Source: Zeus faber (lineage: Eukaryota; Chordata; Actinopteri; Zeiformes; Zeidae). From it: DNA of 64,000 nt. The notes beneath the pieces are model-generated. The model was given only the letters and a program-made list of their open reading frames with translations. It was not told the DNA's origin and made no database searches. Of the stretch, positions 23,339 to 38,100 are shown in pieces; positions within the stretch are counted from its first letter, which is position 1, and every line of letters begins with the position of its first letter. Both the position numbers and the translations under genes were made by a program. The stretch is taken from the NCBI GenBank assembly GCA_960531495.1, contig OY482847.1:258528-322527 (forward strand), given 5' to 3'.

Positions 23339-26300
23339 TAGTGGGGGTACGAGCTGGGCCAGGCCAGCGAGGTAAAGGTCTCGGTTCCTCTTCACGGCTG
23401 CGAACACTTCTACCTCCTCACCAAACCTCTGCAGGACCCGCTCCCAGCCAGCACCCCAGGTCTGGACCTTCTAACCCCCAGGTTCTTACTTCTGGGTTTG
23501 AAACCCCAGGTTCTATCCCCCGTGTTCTAACCCCGGGTCCGAGCCCCCGGGTCCGAGCCCCCGGGTCCGAGCCCCCGGGTCCGAGCCCCCAGGTCCTAAC
23601 CCCCAGGTCCAAACCCCCAGGTCTTAAGCCCCCAGGTCCAAACCCCCTAAAAAGCTGATTTATTCACATTTAGCTTTAAATCTGATGTTTTTTTAATCAG
23701 ATGATTTCCCTGCACAGAGTGAAACTGTCTGTCTGTCTGTCTGTATCTGACTGTCTGTCTGTGTGCAGTGGTGATGGACATGGACGGCCGGATCTACGTG
23801 CGCTCCTGGAACGGAGGTCTTCTGTCAGGAGGCTTCGAGAAGAACCCCAAACCTATCTTCACTGAGGGGAGGAACCAGCTGGAGATCCAGAACCTGCAGG
23901 AGGACTGGGACCACTTTGGTAGGAGGGGGGAGGAGAGGAGAGGAGATGGTGGGGGGGGACTGTCAAAGGAACCAGCTGGAGATCCAGAACCTGCAGCAGG
24001 ACTGGGACCTCTTGGACAGGAGAGGAGAGTGGGGGGGGGGGGGGGTAGCGGAGCAGAGTGTACAATGATTATTATGAACTCTGTAATTGCCAAATAAGAA
24101 TTCTTAATTTCGATGTTAAGTACTGGAGTGTCTGTATATGTGTATACTGTGTACTGTGTGTGTAGAGCCCATGCTGAGTGCCCTCCTAAGGCGCATGCCC
24201 GCGGTGCAGGCAGCAGAGATCCAGCAGCTGGTGAACTGCCCTGAGGCCTTCACCCCAGACATGCACTGTCTGATGGGGGAGAGTCCAGGCCTGCAGGGCT
24301 ACTACGTCTTGGCTGGGATGAACTCCTCTGGACTGGCCCTGGCTGGAGGAGCCGGGAGGTCTGTCAGCCTGTCTGTAAAGGAGGTTTAGTGTTTAGAAAG
24401 TGTCGTCTGTAGGAGCCTTAAATGTCTAGGTGGTGTCGTCATGTCACATGAACTTCACATGAAATGGTTTGTGGTTGCCGTGGGGATGGTCGCCTAGCAG
24501 CTTGTGTTGTGCAGGTTCCTGGCTGAGTGGATGACCTATGGTTACCCCACGGCCAATGTGTGGCCACTGGATATCAAGCGCTTTGGGAACCTGCAGAGCA
24601 GCCGGACCTTCCTGAGGCACCGGGTCATGGAGGTCATGCGTGAGTCACTAACCAGTACCACTAACAAGTACCCAGAGTCACTAACTAGTACCACTTACCA
24701 GTACCCAGAGTCCCTAACCAGTACCATTTACCAGTACCCAGAGTCCCTAACCAGCAGCCAGTGCCCCTCTCCAGCACCCACAGTTCCTGCAACCAGAGAG
24801 AATTTAAGTCTTTGTTTTTGTCTTTGTCGACCTGCTTGTCTGTCACCCTCTCTCTCACTCCTACCTTCACCTGCCCCCCCCACTCCCCACCCCCATCTGT
24901 CTCTCCACCTGTCTCTGACTCTCTCCACCTGTCTCCCCTCCACCCGTCTCCCCCTCCAGCCCTGCTGTATGAGCTGAAGGTCCCCCGCTGGGACTTCCAG
25001 ACGGGTCGCCAGCTGAGGACCAGTCCCCTATTCGACCGCCTGGACACCCAGGGGGCGCGCTGGATGGAGAAGCACGGCTTTGAGCGCCCAAAGTACTTTG
25101 TACCTCCAGGGAAGGGTACGAGTACTCAGAGTATCAGAGTACTGACAGTACTCAGAGTACTATTGATCTTCTTTACTGTCAGAGTTCACTGTGAAGATTA
25201 TTGATCCAGATCAATATCACGTCCAATTACCGCCAATCATTAAATATGATAATTGGATCACTACAGTTCCCAGTTTGGTACTAGACTGGTAACCAAAATG
25301 GTGTTGTCCTCAGACCTGCCATCCCAGTTTGGTACTGGAGTGGTAACCAGTATGGTGTTGTCCTCAGACCTGCCGGCCCCGTTTGGTACTGGACTGGTAA
25401 CCAGTATGGTGTTGTCCTCAGACCTGCCGTCCCAGTTTGGTACTGGACTAGTAATCAGTATGCATTTACATTTACATTTAGTCATTTAGCAGACGCTTTT
25501 ATCCAAAGCGACTTACAAGGGAGAATAACATTCAAGCTACATTGCGACAGAGATTAGTGTAACAACAACATTCGTGTAACAATAAATACTGCAAGGTGGT
25601 GCTAAGTATTTGTAGGTTAGGACAGGAGGTACTCACTGAAGAGCTGGGTCTTCAAGTGCTTCTTAAAGACAAAGAGGGAGGTCCCCGCTCTGGTCATTTT
25701 TGGCAGCTCGTTCCACCAACGTGGAACTACAAATGAGAATAGCCTGGATTGCCGTGGCTGTATGGCCGGCAGAGCCAGGCGACGCTCATTTGACGAGCGC
25801 AGCATCCGGGGGGCAACATGTGCTCTTACAAGAGCATTTAAGTAGGCGGGAGCATTCCCAGCAATCACTCTGTAGGCCAGCATAAGAGACTTGAACTTGA
25901 TGCGGGCGGCTACAGGTAACCAGTGGAGCTCGATGAGCAGCGGAGTGACATGTGCCCTCTTTGGCTGGTTGAACACCAATCGCGCCGCCGCATTCTGTAT
26001 CATCTGTAGTGGCTTCACCGCACAGGCCGGCAAGCCTGTTAAGAGGGCGTTGCAGTAGTCGAGACGGGACATCACCAAGATTTGTACCAGCAGTTGAGTG
26101 GCATATTGGGTCAGGTACGGCCTGACTTTTCGGATGTTGAGTAGTGCGAAGCGGCAGGACCGGGAGACGGCGGCAACATGGTCCGAGAATGTCAGTTGGT
26201 CATCAATAATGACACCAAGATTCCTTGCAGCCTTGGTAGGAACAAGAGATAGAGAGTCGATTTTAATATCAATGTTGTGATAAATACCTTGTTTGGCCGG

Positions 26301-29159
26301 GAAGACCAGCAGTTCCGTTTTCGCCAGATTTAGTTGAAGATGATAATCCTTCATCCATGTGGATATGTCAGCGAGACAATCCGAGATCCGCGTCGAGACA
26401 GTAGGGTCGTCGGGCGGGAAGGACAGATAGAGTTGAGTATCATCCGCATAGCAGTGATATGAAAAGCCATGTGAGCGGATGATCGGGCCCAGTGAGGTGG
26501 TGTATATGGCAAAGAGGAGGGGTCCTAGCACCGAGCCTTGGGGCACCCCTGTGGTGAGGTTGTGAGGCACAGACAGCTGGCCTCGCCATGTCACACTGAA
26601 CGAGCGCCCAGTAAGGTAAGATTCGAACCAGGAAAGTGCACTGCCCGTTATGCCCATACTTGAGAGTATGGACAGGAGTATGCAATGATTGACAGTGTCA
26701 AAAGCAGCTGATAAGTCTAGCAGAATGAGAACCGAGGATTTGGCAGCAGCTCTAGCAGTTTTTAAGGCCTCTGTCACAGACAACAGGGCTGTTTCGGTGG
26801 AGTGACCACTTTTGAAGCCAGATTGAAGTGTATCAAGAAGGTTGTTTCTTGACAGGTACTCTGAAACCGCTAGAGAGAGACCGCCCTCTCTAAGGTTTTG
26901 GAAAGGAATGGGAGGAGAGAGACCGGCCGATAGTTTTCTACTTGATTGGGATCGAGTGAGGGTTTTTTGAGCAGTGGTGCGACCCGAGCCGCTTTGAAAG
27001 CAGAAGGGAAAGTGCCGGAAGTTAGGGAAGAATTAATCACATGTGTGATTGCCGGGGTGATAGTCGGTGATATGGCTTGAAGGAGGTTGGATGGGATCGG
27101 ATCTAGCGGACAGGTAGTAGGACGGCTACATGTTAGTAGTTTAGATACCTCACTTTCAGCGAGGGGGGTGAGTATGGTGTTGTCCTCAGACCTGCCATCC
27201 CAGTTTGGGACTGGTTACCGTTATGGTGTCGCCCTCAGACTTGCCGTCCCAGTTTGGGACTGGTAACCAGTATGGTGTTGTCCTCAGACCTGCCGTCCCA
27301 ATTTGGGACTGGTAACCAGTGGGGTGTTGTCCTCAGACCTGCCGTCCCAGTTTGGGACTGGTAATCAGTATGGTATTGTCCTCAGACTTGCCATCCCAGT
27401 TTGGGACTGGTAACCATTATGGTGTCGCCCTCAGACTTGCCGTCCCAGTTTGGGACTGGTCATCAGTATGGTATTGTCCTCAGACTTGTCGTCCCAGTTT
27501 GGGACTGGTAATCAGTATGGTATTGTCCTCAGACTTGCCGTCCCAGTTTGGGACTGGTAATCAGAATGGTATTGTCCTCAGACCTGCTGGCCCTGGACCA
27601 GAGCAAGACGTTCTACAAGCCGGACTGGTTCGACATCGTGGGTGAGGAGGTGAAGTGCTGCAAGGAGGCCGTCTGCGTGGTGGACATGTCCTCCTTCACC
27701 AAGTTTGAGCTGAGTGTGAGGACCCGTCTGTCTCTCTGAGTTGTCTGCCCCTCTGAGCTGTCCGTCTTTCTTAGCTATCTGTCCCTCTGAGCTGTCGGTC
27801 TGTCTGAACTGTCTGTCCCTCTGAACACCCTGTCATTCTCTCTGAACAACTTGGCTGCCTCTCAAATCATACACTGCTTTAAGATATTACTGTTTCTCCC
27901 TCCCTCCCTCCCTGGTCCAGTCTTCTGGGGATCAGGCTCTGGACCTGCTCCAGTACCTGTGTTCTAATGACCTGGACGTCCCCGTGGGACACGTGGTCCA
28001 CACTGGGATGCTGAACCAGCGAGGGGGCTACGAGAACGACTGCAGCGTGGTGAGACTCAGCAAGTCAAGGTGAGCTGGTCCGGGAGATAGTCCAGGGGAG
28101 CCGGCCATGGCGAGCTGGTCCAGGAGTTAGTCCAGTTAGGGTGGTCTAGGTGAGCTGGACCAGGAGTTAGTCCAGGTGAGCTGGTCCAGGAGAGCTGGCC
28201 CAGAGTTATTCCAGGTGAGCTAGTCCAGGTGAGCTTGTCCAGGAGTTAGTCCAGGTGAGCTGGTCCGGGAGTTCGTCCACGTGAGCTGGTCCAGGAGTTA
28301 TCCCATGTGAGCTTGTCCAGGAGTTAGTCTAGGTGATCTGCTTGGGGAGTTAGTGCAGGTTAGTTGGTCTGGGAATTAATCCAGGTGAGCTGGTCGGGGA
28401 GTTAGTCCAGGTGAGCTTGTCTGTGTGACGTGTGTGACGGAATACTGTATACGTCGTATTCGCAATACTGAATAATTGATTGAGGTTCATGCCATAACAA
28501 ACTGCAATTCAAGATGAAGTACAACCAAATTAATTGTTTGTAATGGAATACACCTTTGTGTTATCATGGAAACAAATCTGGCTTTGACTGTGAAATATAA
28601 CAATTATTGGAGACCACCTTTCATTTGGAATCTGGCTTATTATCTAAGGACTAGTACAAATGTATGTAACTGCCTTGGCAAACTAACTAACTATGTCTGC
28701 GGAATATTGTTTCCCGACGTTGTCTGTAGGTGTACACCAGTCCTTATTAATATAATGCGCACTCCTCCACCTTTTCTCTGAGTAAAGGTCTGCAGTCCTG
28801 TCTGCTCTGTAAACAGAGAGGCCTGCTAGCTCAATAGCCACATTGGGAATGATGCTGTCCAGCCAAGTTTTTGTAATGATTGTCACACAGTTATATCCAT
28901 GTTGTGCAAAGTAATCCTGTCTTATTTCATCCATCTTGTTGACCAGTAACCAGGAGTTGCTCAGGGGCAGAGACTTTGCAGGGCTGGTCTGTGCGGGTTA
29001 GCCGTTAGCCCGATGTCCTGTGTTGCGCAATGATGACACAGTGTCTGTGACCAATCAGTAGTCGGGACCAATTACGCAGTGACGATTGTCTGTGACCAAT
29101 CAGTAGTCTGCATTGTTTCCACGTAATATTTTGGTCTTAAGAATAACAATCTTTAATCG

Positions 29160-29190
<31 letters not shown>

Positions 29191-32100
29191 TTGGATGGTG
29201 ACCGGTGAAATGAGGCCTCTGTGTTTAACCCATCCTGGCTTGTCCTTCCTCCGGGGGCACAGCCAGGAGCAGTGGGCAGCATTCGTGGGCCTGGTGATGA
29301 GTGTCCATCGATGAGGATGATGGGTGCATGTTTTTGGTGGGGATCCTTACTGACGTGAGGTGGAGGAAACCCCATGTGAGCACAGGGAGATCATGCAAAC
29401 TCCACACAGAAAGGCTCCTATTTGGGAGATAACCTGCCTGAGGTGCCAAGAGCGCCCCAGGCAGGAATCGAACCCAGGACCTTCTTGCTTTGAGGCAAAT
29501 ATTGATCGATATGGGTCAAACTTGGACGACGGCGTATGTGGACTGTCCCGAAAACAACTATCTATCATTCATGTCTGCCTGTGGGTTTCACGGTTTCTGA
29601 GCAAAGCAATGGGGTTCTCTACCTTTGGACTGGACCTCTAATTAGACAAAAGCAAGTTAAAGGTGATGATATATTTTTTCAAGGCAATAATATAAAAGCA
29701 ATGTTCCAGGTACACATGTTTCTTTCATATTAGAGATGGAGTGGGCCTTGATGCACAGGGAGTGGTGATGGTGATTCTGCATGTTATCCCAGGGATCTGC
29801 CCCCAAATTCCCACTGAAATGGCTGTTCCTTTTTCCCCAGTACGTACAACTCTAAAGAAAACAACTGCCCTTGATTACTCTCTCCCCATATTAAACACTG
29901 GGACAGAGTTCAGCCAAAGAAACACTGCCACCTAGTGTTGTGGTGGCAGAACTAGTCTTACAGGAGGTTCAAGTTCAAGAGATTATTTGTCACATACATA
30001 TACATACCGTCATACATATATGCAGTAAAATGTCATGACACCCGGTGATTACGCACAATAAGCTCTAAAAATACTAAAAAATACCTAAATGTGCGTAAAA
30101 CGACAAGTGGCTCGTCTAGTAACGGGAAGGTTGCCGGTTCAATCTCCGGCTCCTGGTAGTGTGCTTAAGTGTGCTTGAGCAAGACAATTCACCACAAACT
30201 ACTCCTGATGAGCCTAGCAAGGCTCCTCCATCACTGTGTGATTAATGGATTAATGTAATGAATTATTATTATTAGTGTATTTCCATGTGTGTTTCTTCTG
30301 CAGTACCAGCTCCTATACTGTGTACTTGTCAGTACCGTATACTTAGTCTGTGCGTTTCTTTGCAGTTTCTTTATCATCTCCCCGACGGACCAGCAGGTCC
30401 ACTGCTGGTCCTGGATCAAGAAGCACATGGGAGAGGATCAGCAGCTCCACCTGGAGGACGTCAGCTGGAAGTACACAGGTCTGCTCCCTGCACTACAGGG
30501 ACTGCTAACTGCTATCAGTACACAGTCAGTACACTGGCAGTACACAATTAGTACACTGTCAGTACACAGTCTGTACACAGTCAGTGCACTATAATTACAC
30601 AGTGCACAGTCAGTACACAGTCAGTACACAGTCAGTACACAGTGCACAGTCAGTGCACAGTCAGTGCACTGTCAGTGCACTGTCAGTACACAGTCAGTGC
30701 ACAGTCAGTACACTGTCAGTACTCAGTGCACAGTCAGTACACTGTCACATTACTTAATTGATGCTTTTGTCCAAAGCAACTTCCAATCAGTGTGACAGTA
30801 CATTTTGTCCCAGTATCAAACCACTGTATATACTATATACTGTATATCACTGTGTATCTGTATATACCGTATATCACTGCATCTGTATATACTGTATATC
30901 ACTGTATCTGTGTATAGTATATACTGTATATCACTATGTAGCTGTACATACTATATGCTGCATATCACTGTATTTGTATATACTGTGTATCAATGTATCT
31001 GTATATACTGTATATCCCTGATACAATAATATATACTATATACTGTATATCACTGTGTATCTGTTTATACTGTATATCAATGTGTATCTGTATATACGAT
31101 ATACTGTATATCACTGTATATATGTAGACCTGCACAAGGCCGGAATGGACCAGACCATTGGCAAGAAGCTGGGTGAGAAGGAGACAAATGTTGGCGCGAT
31201 TATTCGAAAATGGAAGAAACACAAAATGACTGTCAATCTCCCTCGGTCTGCGGTTCCACACAAGATCTCACTCATGGGATATCAATGATCATGAGAAAGG
31301 TGAGGGATCAGCCCAGAACTACACAGGGGGAGCTTGTTAATAATCTCAAGGCAGCTGGGACCACAGTCACCAAGAAAACCATTGGTAACACACTACGCCC
31401 ATAAGGTCCCCCTCCTCAAGAAAGGACATGTACAGGTCTGTCTGAAGTTTGCCAATGAACACCTGAATGATTCAGAGAATGCTTGGGAGAAGGTGATGTG
31501 GTCAGATGAGACCAAAATCGAGCTCTTTGGTATCGATTTGACTCACCGTGTTTGGAGGAAGAGGAATTCTGACTATGACCCCAAGAACACCATCCCCACC
31601 GTCAGCATGGAGGTGGAAGCTTTATGCTTTGGGGGTGTTTCTCTGCTAAGGGGACAGGTCGACTTCACCGCATCGAGAGAAAGATAGATGGGGCCATGTA
31701 CCGTGAAATCCTGGGTGACAACCTTCTCTCAGCCAGGACACTAAAAATGGGTCATGGATGGGTCTTCCAGCACGACAATGACCCAAAACATACAGCCAAG
31801 GCAACAAAGGAGTGGCTCAAGAAGCACATGAAGGTCATGGAGTGGCCTGGCCAGTCTCTGAACCTTAATCCTATGGAAAATCTGTGGAGGGAGCTGAAGC
31901 TTCGAGTTGCCAAGCGACAGCCTCGGAAAAAGATTTGGAGAGGATCTGCAAAGAGGAGTGGTCCAAAATTCCTCCTGAGATGTGTGCAAACCTGGTCATC
32001 AACTACAAGAAACGTCTGACATCTGTACTTGCCAACAAGGGTTTCTCCACCAAGTGCTAAGTCATGTTTGGATAGGGCATCAAATACTTATTTCACTCAA

Positions 32101-35100
32101 TGAAATGCAAAATAATTTATATATTTTATTTAATGTGATTTTCTGGATTTTCTTTTTGATATTCTGTCTCTCACTGTTATAATAAACCTACCATAAATTA
32201 CCACTAAAATTATAGACCGTTCATTTCTTTGTCAGTGGGCAAGCTTACAAAATCAGTGAGGGATCAAAAATTTATTTCCTCCACTGTATACTGTATCACT
32301 GTTTATACTGTATATCACTGTGCATCTTTATATACTGTATATCACTGTATCTGTATATACTGTATATCACTGATACAATAGTATATACTCTATATACTAT
32401 ATATCGTGCATCTTTATATACTGTATATCACTGTGCATCTGTGTATATACTGTATATCACTGTATATCACTGCATCTGTATATCACTGTGTATCTGTATA
32501 TAGTGTATATCAATGGGCGTCTCTATATACTGTATATCACTGTGTATCTGTGTATACTGTATATCACTGTGTATCTGTATACAGGTACTCCTCACTTAAC
32601 AACCTACCTATTTAACGGCTGTTCAGACTTACGACCAGCTCTCTGACTGGTCTGTATTGTACACTGTGTACAATACCAAGCATCTCATCTCATCACCCTT
32701 TATATATACTATATATATCTCAGTCTCAGTCTCGTTCCCAGAGTCTGTCAGTATTCACTACACTAGTGTTCGCAATCACCACACCCCCTTTCCGTGAAAA
32801 TATACGATATATACTATATATATACTATATACATTATATAATATATAGTGTATATAGTATATATAAAAATATATATCGTGTTTATACATATATAGTGTTT
32901 ATATTATTATTTACACTATATATACTATATTCACTGTATATACACTATATATACCAGCCACGTGCCCCCTTACTGTGAAATAGCATAATATATATTTTTT
33001 TGGGCTGCTCCGGTTAAGGGTCACTACAGCAGATAATCTGCTTCCAATACCTTCCGTTCTGCGCATCCTCCTCCCTTAGACCAACCGCCTGCATGTCCTC
33101 CCTCACCACATCCATAAAGCTTCTCTTTGGCTTCCTCTTTTCCTCTTGCCTGGCAGCTCCACCCTCAGCCTCCTTCTCCCAATGTAACTCTCATCTCTCC
33201 TCCACACGTGTCCAAACCATCTCAATCTGGCCTCTCACTTTTCCACCAAACTGTCCAACCTGAGCTGTCCCTGTAATGTACTCATTCTTAATCCTGTCCA
33301 ACCTTGTCACTCCCAATGAAAATCTCAACATCCTCAACTCCGCCACCTCCACTTCATCCACCTGCCTTTTTGTCAGTGCCACCGTCTCTAAACCATACAA
33401 CATGGCTGCTCTCACTACCGTCCTGTACACCTTCCCCTTCACTCTTGCTGAAACCCTTCTGTCACAGATCACTAAGGACACTGTTCTCCACCCACTCCAC
33501 CCTGCCTGTACTCTCTTCTTCATCTCTCTCCCGCACTCTCCGCTGCTTTGAATGGTTGACCCCAAGTACTTAAACTCATCCGCCTTCTCGACCTCCACTC
33601 CTTGCATTCTCAGCTTTTCGCCGCCCTCCCTCCCATTCAGGCACATGTAATCTGTCTTACTCCTGCTGACTTTCATTCCTCTTCTCTCTAATGCTGCCTC
33701 CACTTCTCCAGGCTCTCCTCAACCTGCTCCGTACTCTCGCTACAGATCACAATGTCATCCACGAACATCATAGTCCACGGAGACTCCTGCCTGATTTAAT
33801 CTGTTAACCTGTCCATCACCACTGCAAACAAGAAAGGGCTCAGAGCTGATCCTTGATGCAATCCCACCTCCACTTTGAATGCCTTCGTCACGCCTACTGC
33901 ACACCTTACTACTGTCTGACTCCCCTCATACATATACTGTACCACTCTTACGTACCTCTCTGACACCCCCGACTTCCTCATGTAATACCACACTTCCTTT
34001 CTCAGCACCCTATCATACGCTTTCTTTAAATCCACAAACACAAAGTGCAACTCCCTCTGGCCTTCCCTGTACTTTTCCATCAGCATTCTTAAAGCAAACA
34101 TGTCATCTGTAGTACTCTTTCCTGGCATGAAACCATACTGCTGCTTGCTGATCCCCACTGCTTCTCTTAACCTAGCCTCCACTACCCTTTCCCATAGCTT
34201 CATGCTGTGGCTGATCAACTTTATTCCCCTGTAGTTACTACAGCTCTGTACGTCTCCCTTATTCTTGAAGATCGGTACGAGTACACTTCTTCTCCACTCC
34301 TCCGGCATCCTCTCCCTTTCCAGGATGGTGTTAAACAGTCTCGTTAGAAACGCCACTGCCATCTCATCTAAACATTTCCATGCTTCCCGATGTATGTCAT
34401 CTGGGCAAACTGCCTTTCCACTCTTCATCTTTTTTTAATGCTGTTCTCACCTCATCCTTCTTAATTTGCTGCACCTCTTGATCCACTGTCCCCACTATCA
34501 TCCACTCTTCTCTCCCTCTCATTTTCTTCATTCATCAACTCCTTAAAGTACTCCTTCCACCTTTTCAACACACTCCTCACTAGTCAGCACATTCCCATCA
34601 TTATCCTTCATCACCCTAACCTGCTGTACATCCTTCACATCCTTCCAACCTCTCATACAACTCGTCGTATGCCTTTTCCTTTGCCTTTGCTGAGATCTGG
34701 GGACTGGCTAGGCCACTCCAGGACCTTGAAATGCTTCTTACGAAGCCACTCCTTCGTTGCTCGGGCGGTGTGTTTGGGATCATTGTCATGCTGAAAGACC
34801 CAGCCACGTTTCATCTTCAATGCCCTTGCTGATGGAAGGAGGTTTTCACTCAAAATCTCACGATACATGGCCCCATTCATTCTTTTCTTTACACGGATCA
34901 GTCGTCCTGGTCCCTTTGCAGAAAAACAGCCCCAAAGCATGATGTTTCCACCCCCATGCTTCACAGTAGGTATGGTGTTCTTTGGATGCAACTCAGCTTT
35001 CTTTCTCCTCCAAACACGACGAGTTGAGTTTTTACCAAAAAGTTCTATTTTGGTTTCATCTGACCATATGACATTCTCCCAATCCTCTTCTGGATCATCC

Positions 35101-38100
35101 AAATGCTCTCTAGCAAACTTCAGACGGGCCTGGACATGTACTGGCTTAAGCAGGGGGACACGTCTGGCACTGCAGGATTTGAGTCCCTGGCGGCGTAGTG
35201 TGTTACTGATGGTAGCCTTTGTTACTTTGGTCCCAGCTCTCTGCAGGTCATTCACTAGGTCCCCCCGTGTGGTTCTGGGATGTTTGCTCACCGTTCTTGT
35301 GATCATTTTGACCCCACGGGGTGAGATCTTGCGTGGAGCCCCAGATCGAGGGAGATTATCAGTGGTCTTGTATGTCTTCCATTTTCTAATAATTGCTCCC
35401 ACAGTTGATTTCTTCACAACAAGCTGCTTACCTATTGCAGATTCAGTCTTCCCAGCCTGGTGCAGGTCTACAATTTTGTTTCTGGTGTCCTTTGACAGCT
35501 CTTTGGTCTTGGCCATAGTGGAGTTTGGAGTGTGACTGTTTGAGGTTGTGGACAGGTGTCTTTTATACTGATAACAAGTTCAAACAGGTGCCATTAATAC
35601 AGGTAACGAGTGGAGGACAGAGGAGCCTCTTAAAGAAAAAGTTACAGGTCTGTGAAAGCCAGAAATCTTGCTTGTTTGTAGGTGACCAAATACTTATTTT
35701 ACCAAGGAATTTACCAATTAATTAATTAAAAATCCTACAATGTGATTTCCTGGATTCTTTCCCCCCATTCTGTCTCTCATAGTCGAAGTGTACCTATGAT
35801 GAAAATTACAGGCCTCTCATCTTTTTAAGTGGGAGAACTTGCACAATTGGTGGCTGACTAAATACTTTTTTGCCCCACTGTATATCAGCCACGCCCCCTT
35901 ACGTTGAAAGAACATGGGTCCTCGCTTATTGACCAAAGCGCCTGTATATTATATACTGTATTTCACTTTGTATCTGTATTTACTAGATCACTTTATATAC
36001 TGTATATACTGTATCTGTATATACTATATACTGTATATCACTGTATCTGTATATACTGCATATCACTGTATATACTGTATCACTGTATCCGCATACACTA
36101 TATACTGTATATCACTTTGTATCTGTATGTATTGTATTTCACTGTATTTGTACACACTATATGCTGTATATACTGTATTTCACTGTGTATCTGTATATAG
36201 TGTATATCACTGTATCTGTATATACTATATGTGGTATATCCCTGTATATACCGTATATCACTGTGTAACTGTATATACTATATAGGGCCCGACCAACATT
36301 CCGATAATCCATATTAACTGCCAATATTTGTGTGTATGTATATATGTGTATATATATATATACATACACACACACTCACCGGCCACTTTATTAGGTACAC
36401 CTGTTCATTTGCTTGTTAACACAAATAGCTAACAAATAGTCACATAGCAGCAACTTAATGCATTTAGGCATGTAGACATGGTGAGGATGACTTGCTGAAG
36501 TTTAAACCGAGCATCAGAAAAAGGGGGCTGAAAGGGGATTTAAGTGACTTTGAACGTGGCATGGTTGGTGGTACCAGATGGGCTGGTCTATATTGGAGTA
36601 TTTCAGAAACTGCTGATCTACTGGGATTTTTACGCACAACCAACTCTAGGGTTTACAGAGAATGGTCAGAAAAAGAGAAAATATCCAGTGAGTGGCAGTT
36701 GTGTAGAAGAAAATGCCTTGTTGATGTCAGAGCTCAGAGGAGAATGGGCAGACTGGTTCCAGACGATAGAAAGGCAACAGTAACTCAAATAACCACTCGT
36801 TACAACCAAGGTTTGCAGAATACCATCTCTGAACGCACAACACGTGGAACCTTGAAGCAGATGGACTACAGCAGCAGAAGACCACACCGGGTGCCACTCC
36901 TGTCAGCTGAGAACAGGAAACTGAGGCTACAATTCGCACAGGCTCACAAAAAATGGACAAGAGAAGATTGGAAAAACGTTGCCTGGTCTGATGAGTCTCC
37001 ATTTCAGCTGCGACATTCAGATGGTAGGGTCAGAATTTGGCATAAACAACATGAAAGTGGATCCATCCTGCCTTGTATCAACGGTTCAGGCTGGTGGTGG
37101 TATTTTCTTGGCACACTTTGGGACCCTTAGTACCAACTGAGCATCGTTTAAACGCCACAGCATGCCTGAGTATCGTTGCTGACCATGTCCATCCCTTTAT
37201 GAGCACAGTGTACCCATCTTGTGATGGCTACTTTCAGCAGGATAATGCACCATGTCAAGCTCAAATCATCTCAAACTGGTTTCTTGAACATGACAATGAG
37301 TTCACTGTACTCCAGTGGCCTCCACAGTCACCACAGCTCAATCCAGTAGAGCACCTTTGGGATGTGGTGGAACGGGACATTCGCATCATGGATGCGCAGC
37401 CAGCAAATCTGCAGCAACTGCGTGATGCTGTCATGTCAATATGGAGCAAAATCTCTGAGGAATGTTTCCAACACCTTGTTGAATCTATGCCACCAAGAAT
37501 GAAGGCAGTTCTAAAGGCAAAGGGGGGGTCCAACCCGGTACTAGCAAGTGAAATGTCAATGCAACGCACCCGGTGATTACGCACAATATGTTCTAGACTG
37601 AACACAATAGCTACCTAAAAGATTCTACTTGACTTGCTGATTCCTAAAACGTAATGCAGTAAGTCGAATACTATAGAATAGAATAAAGTACAATATGAAC
37701 TCAAAGGTAATGCAGAATGGGGGTACGGAATAGAAGAAAGGGAATAGGCTTATGTATATGGGATAGACTTATGTATATGGGATAGGCTATTTATGTAGAT
37801 AGATATGTGCATTAAAATGGCATGTGAATAAAGTGAGGTAGTGTGTATGAGCTATCCAGCACAGTATACAACAGTACGGCGCAGCAATACGATAAAACCG
37901 AACAACCCAGAACAGTGATTCAGTATGGCGTACAGTATGCTACAGACAGTACAGTGAGGTTGTGGAGCCTATGTATGTGGCTCAGTGAGGACCCCTGGTG
38001 AGGTCAGCATTGACAGTTCTTATGGCTTGCAGGAAGAAACTCTGTCTCGGTCTCTCTGTTCTCGCTGTGTGACTGCGGAGGCGCTTGCCTGACCGCAGCA

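Noticed and set aside
34653-35516. Functional Tc1 transposase gene
   Set aside because: The frame is open but the C-terminal part with the third catalytic residue is replaced by LINE sequence.
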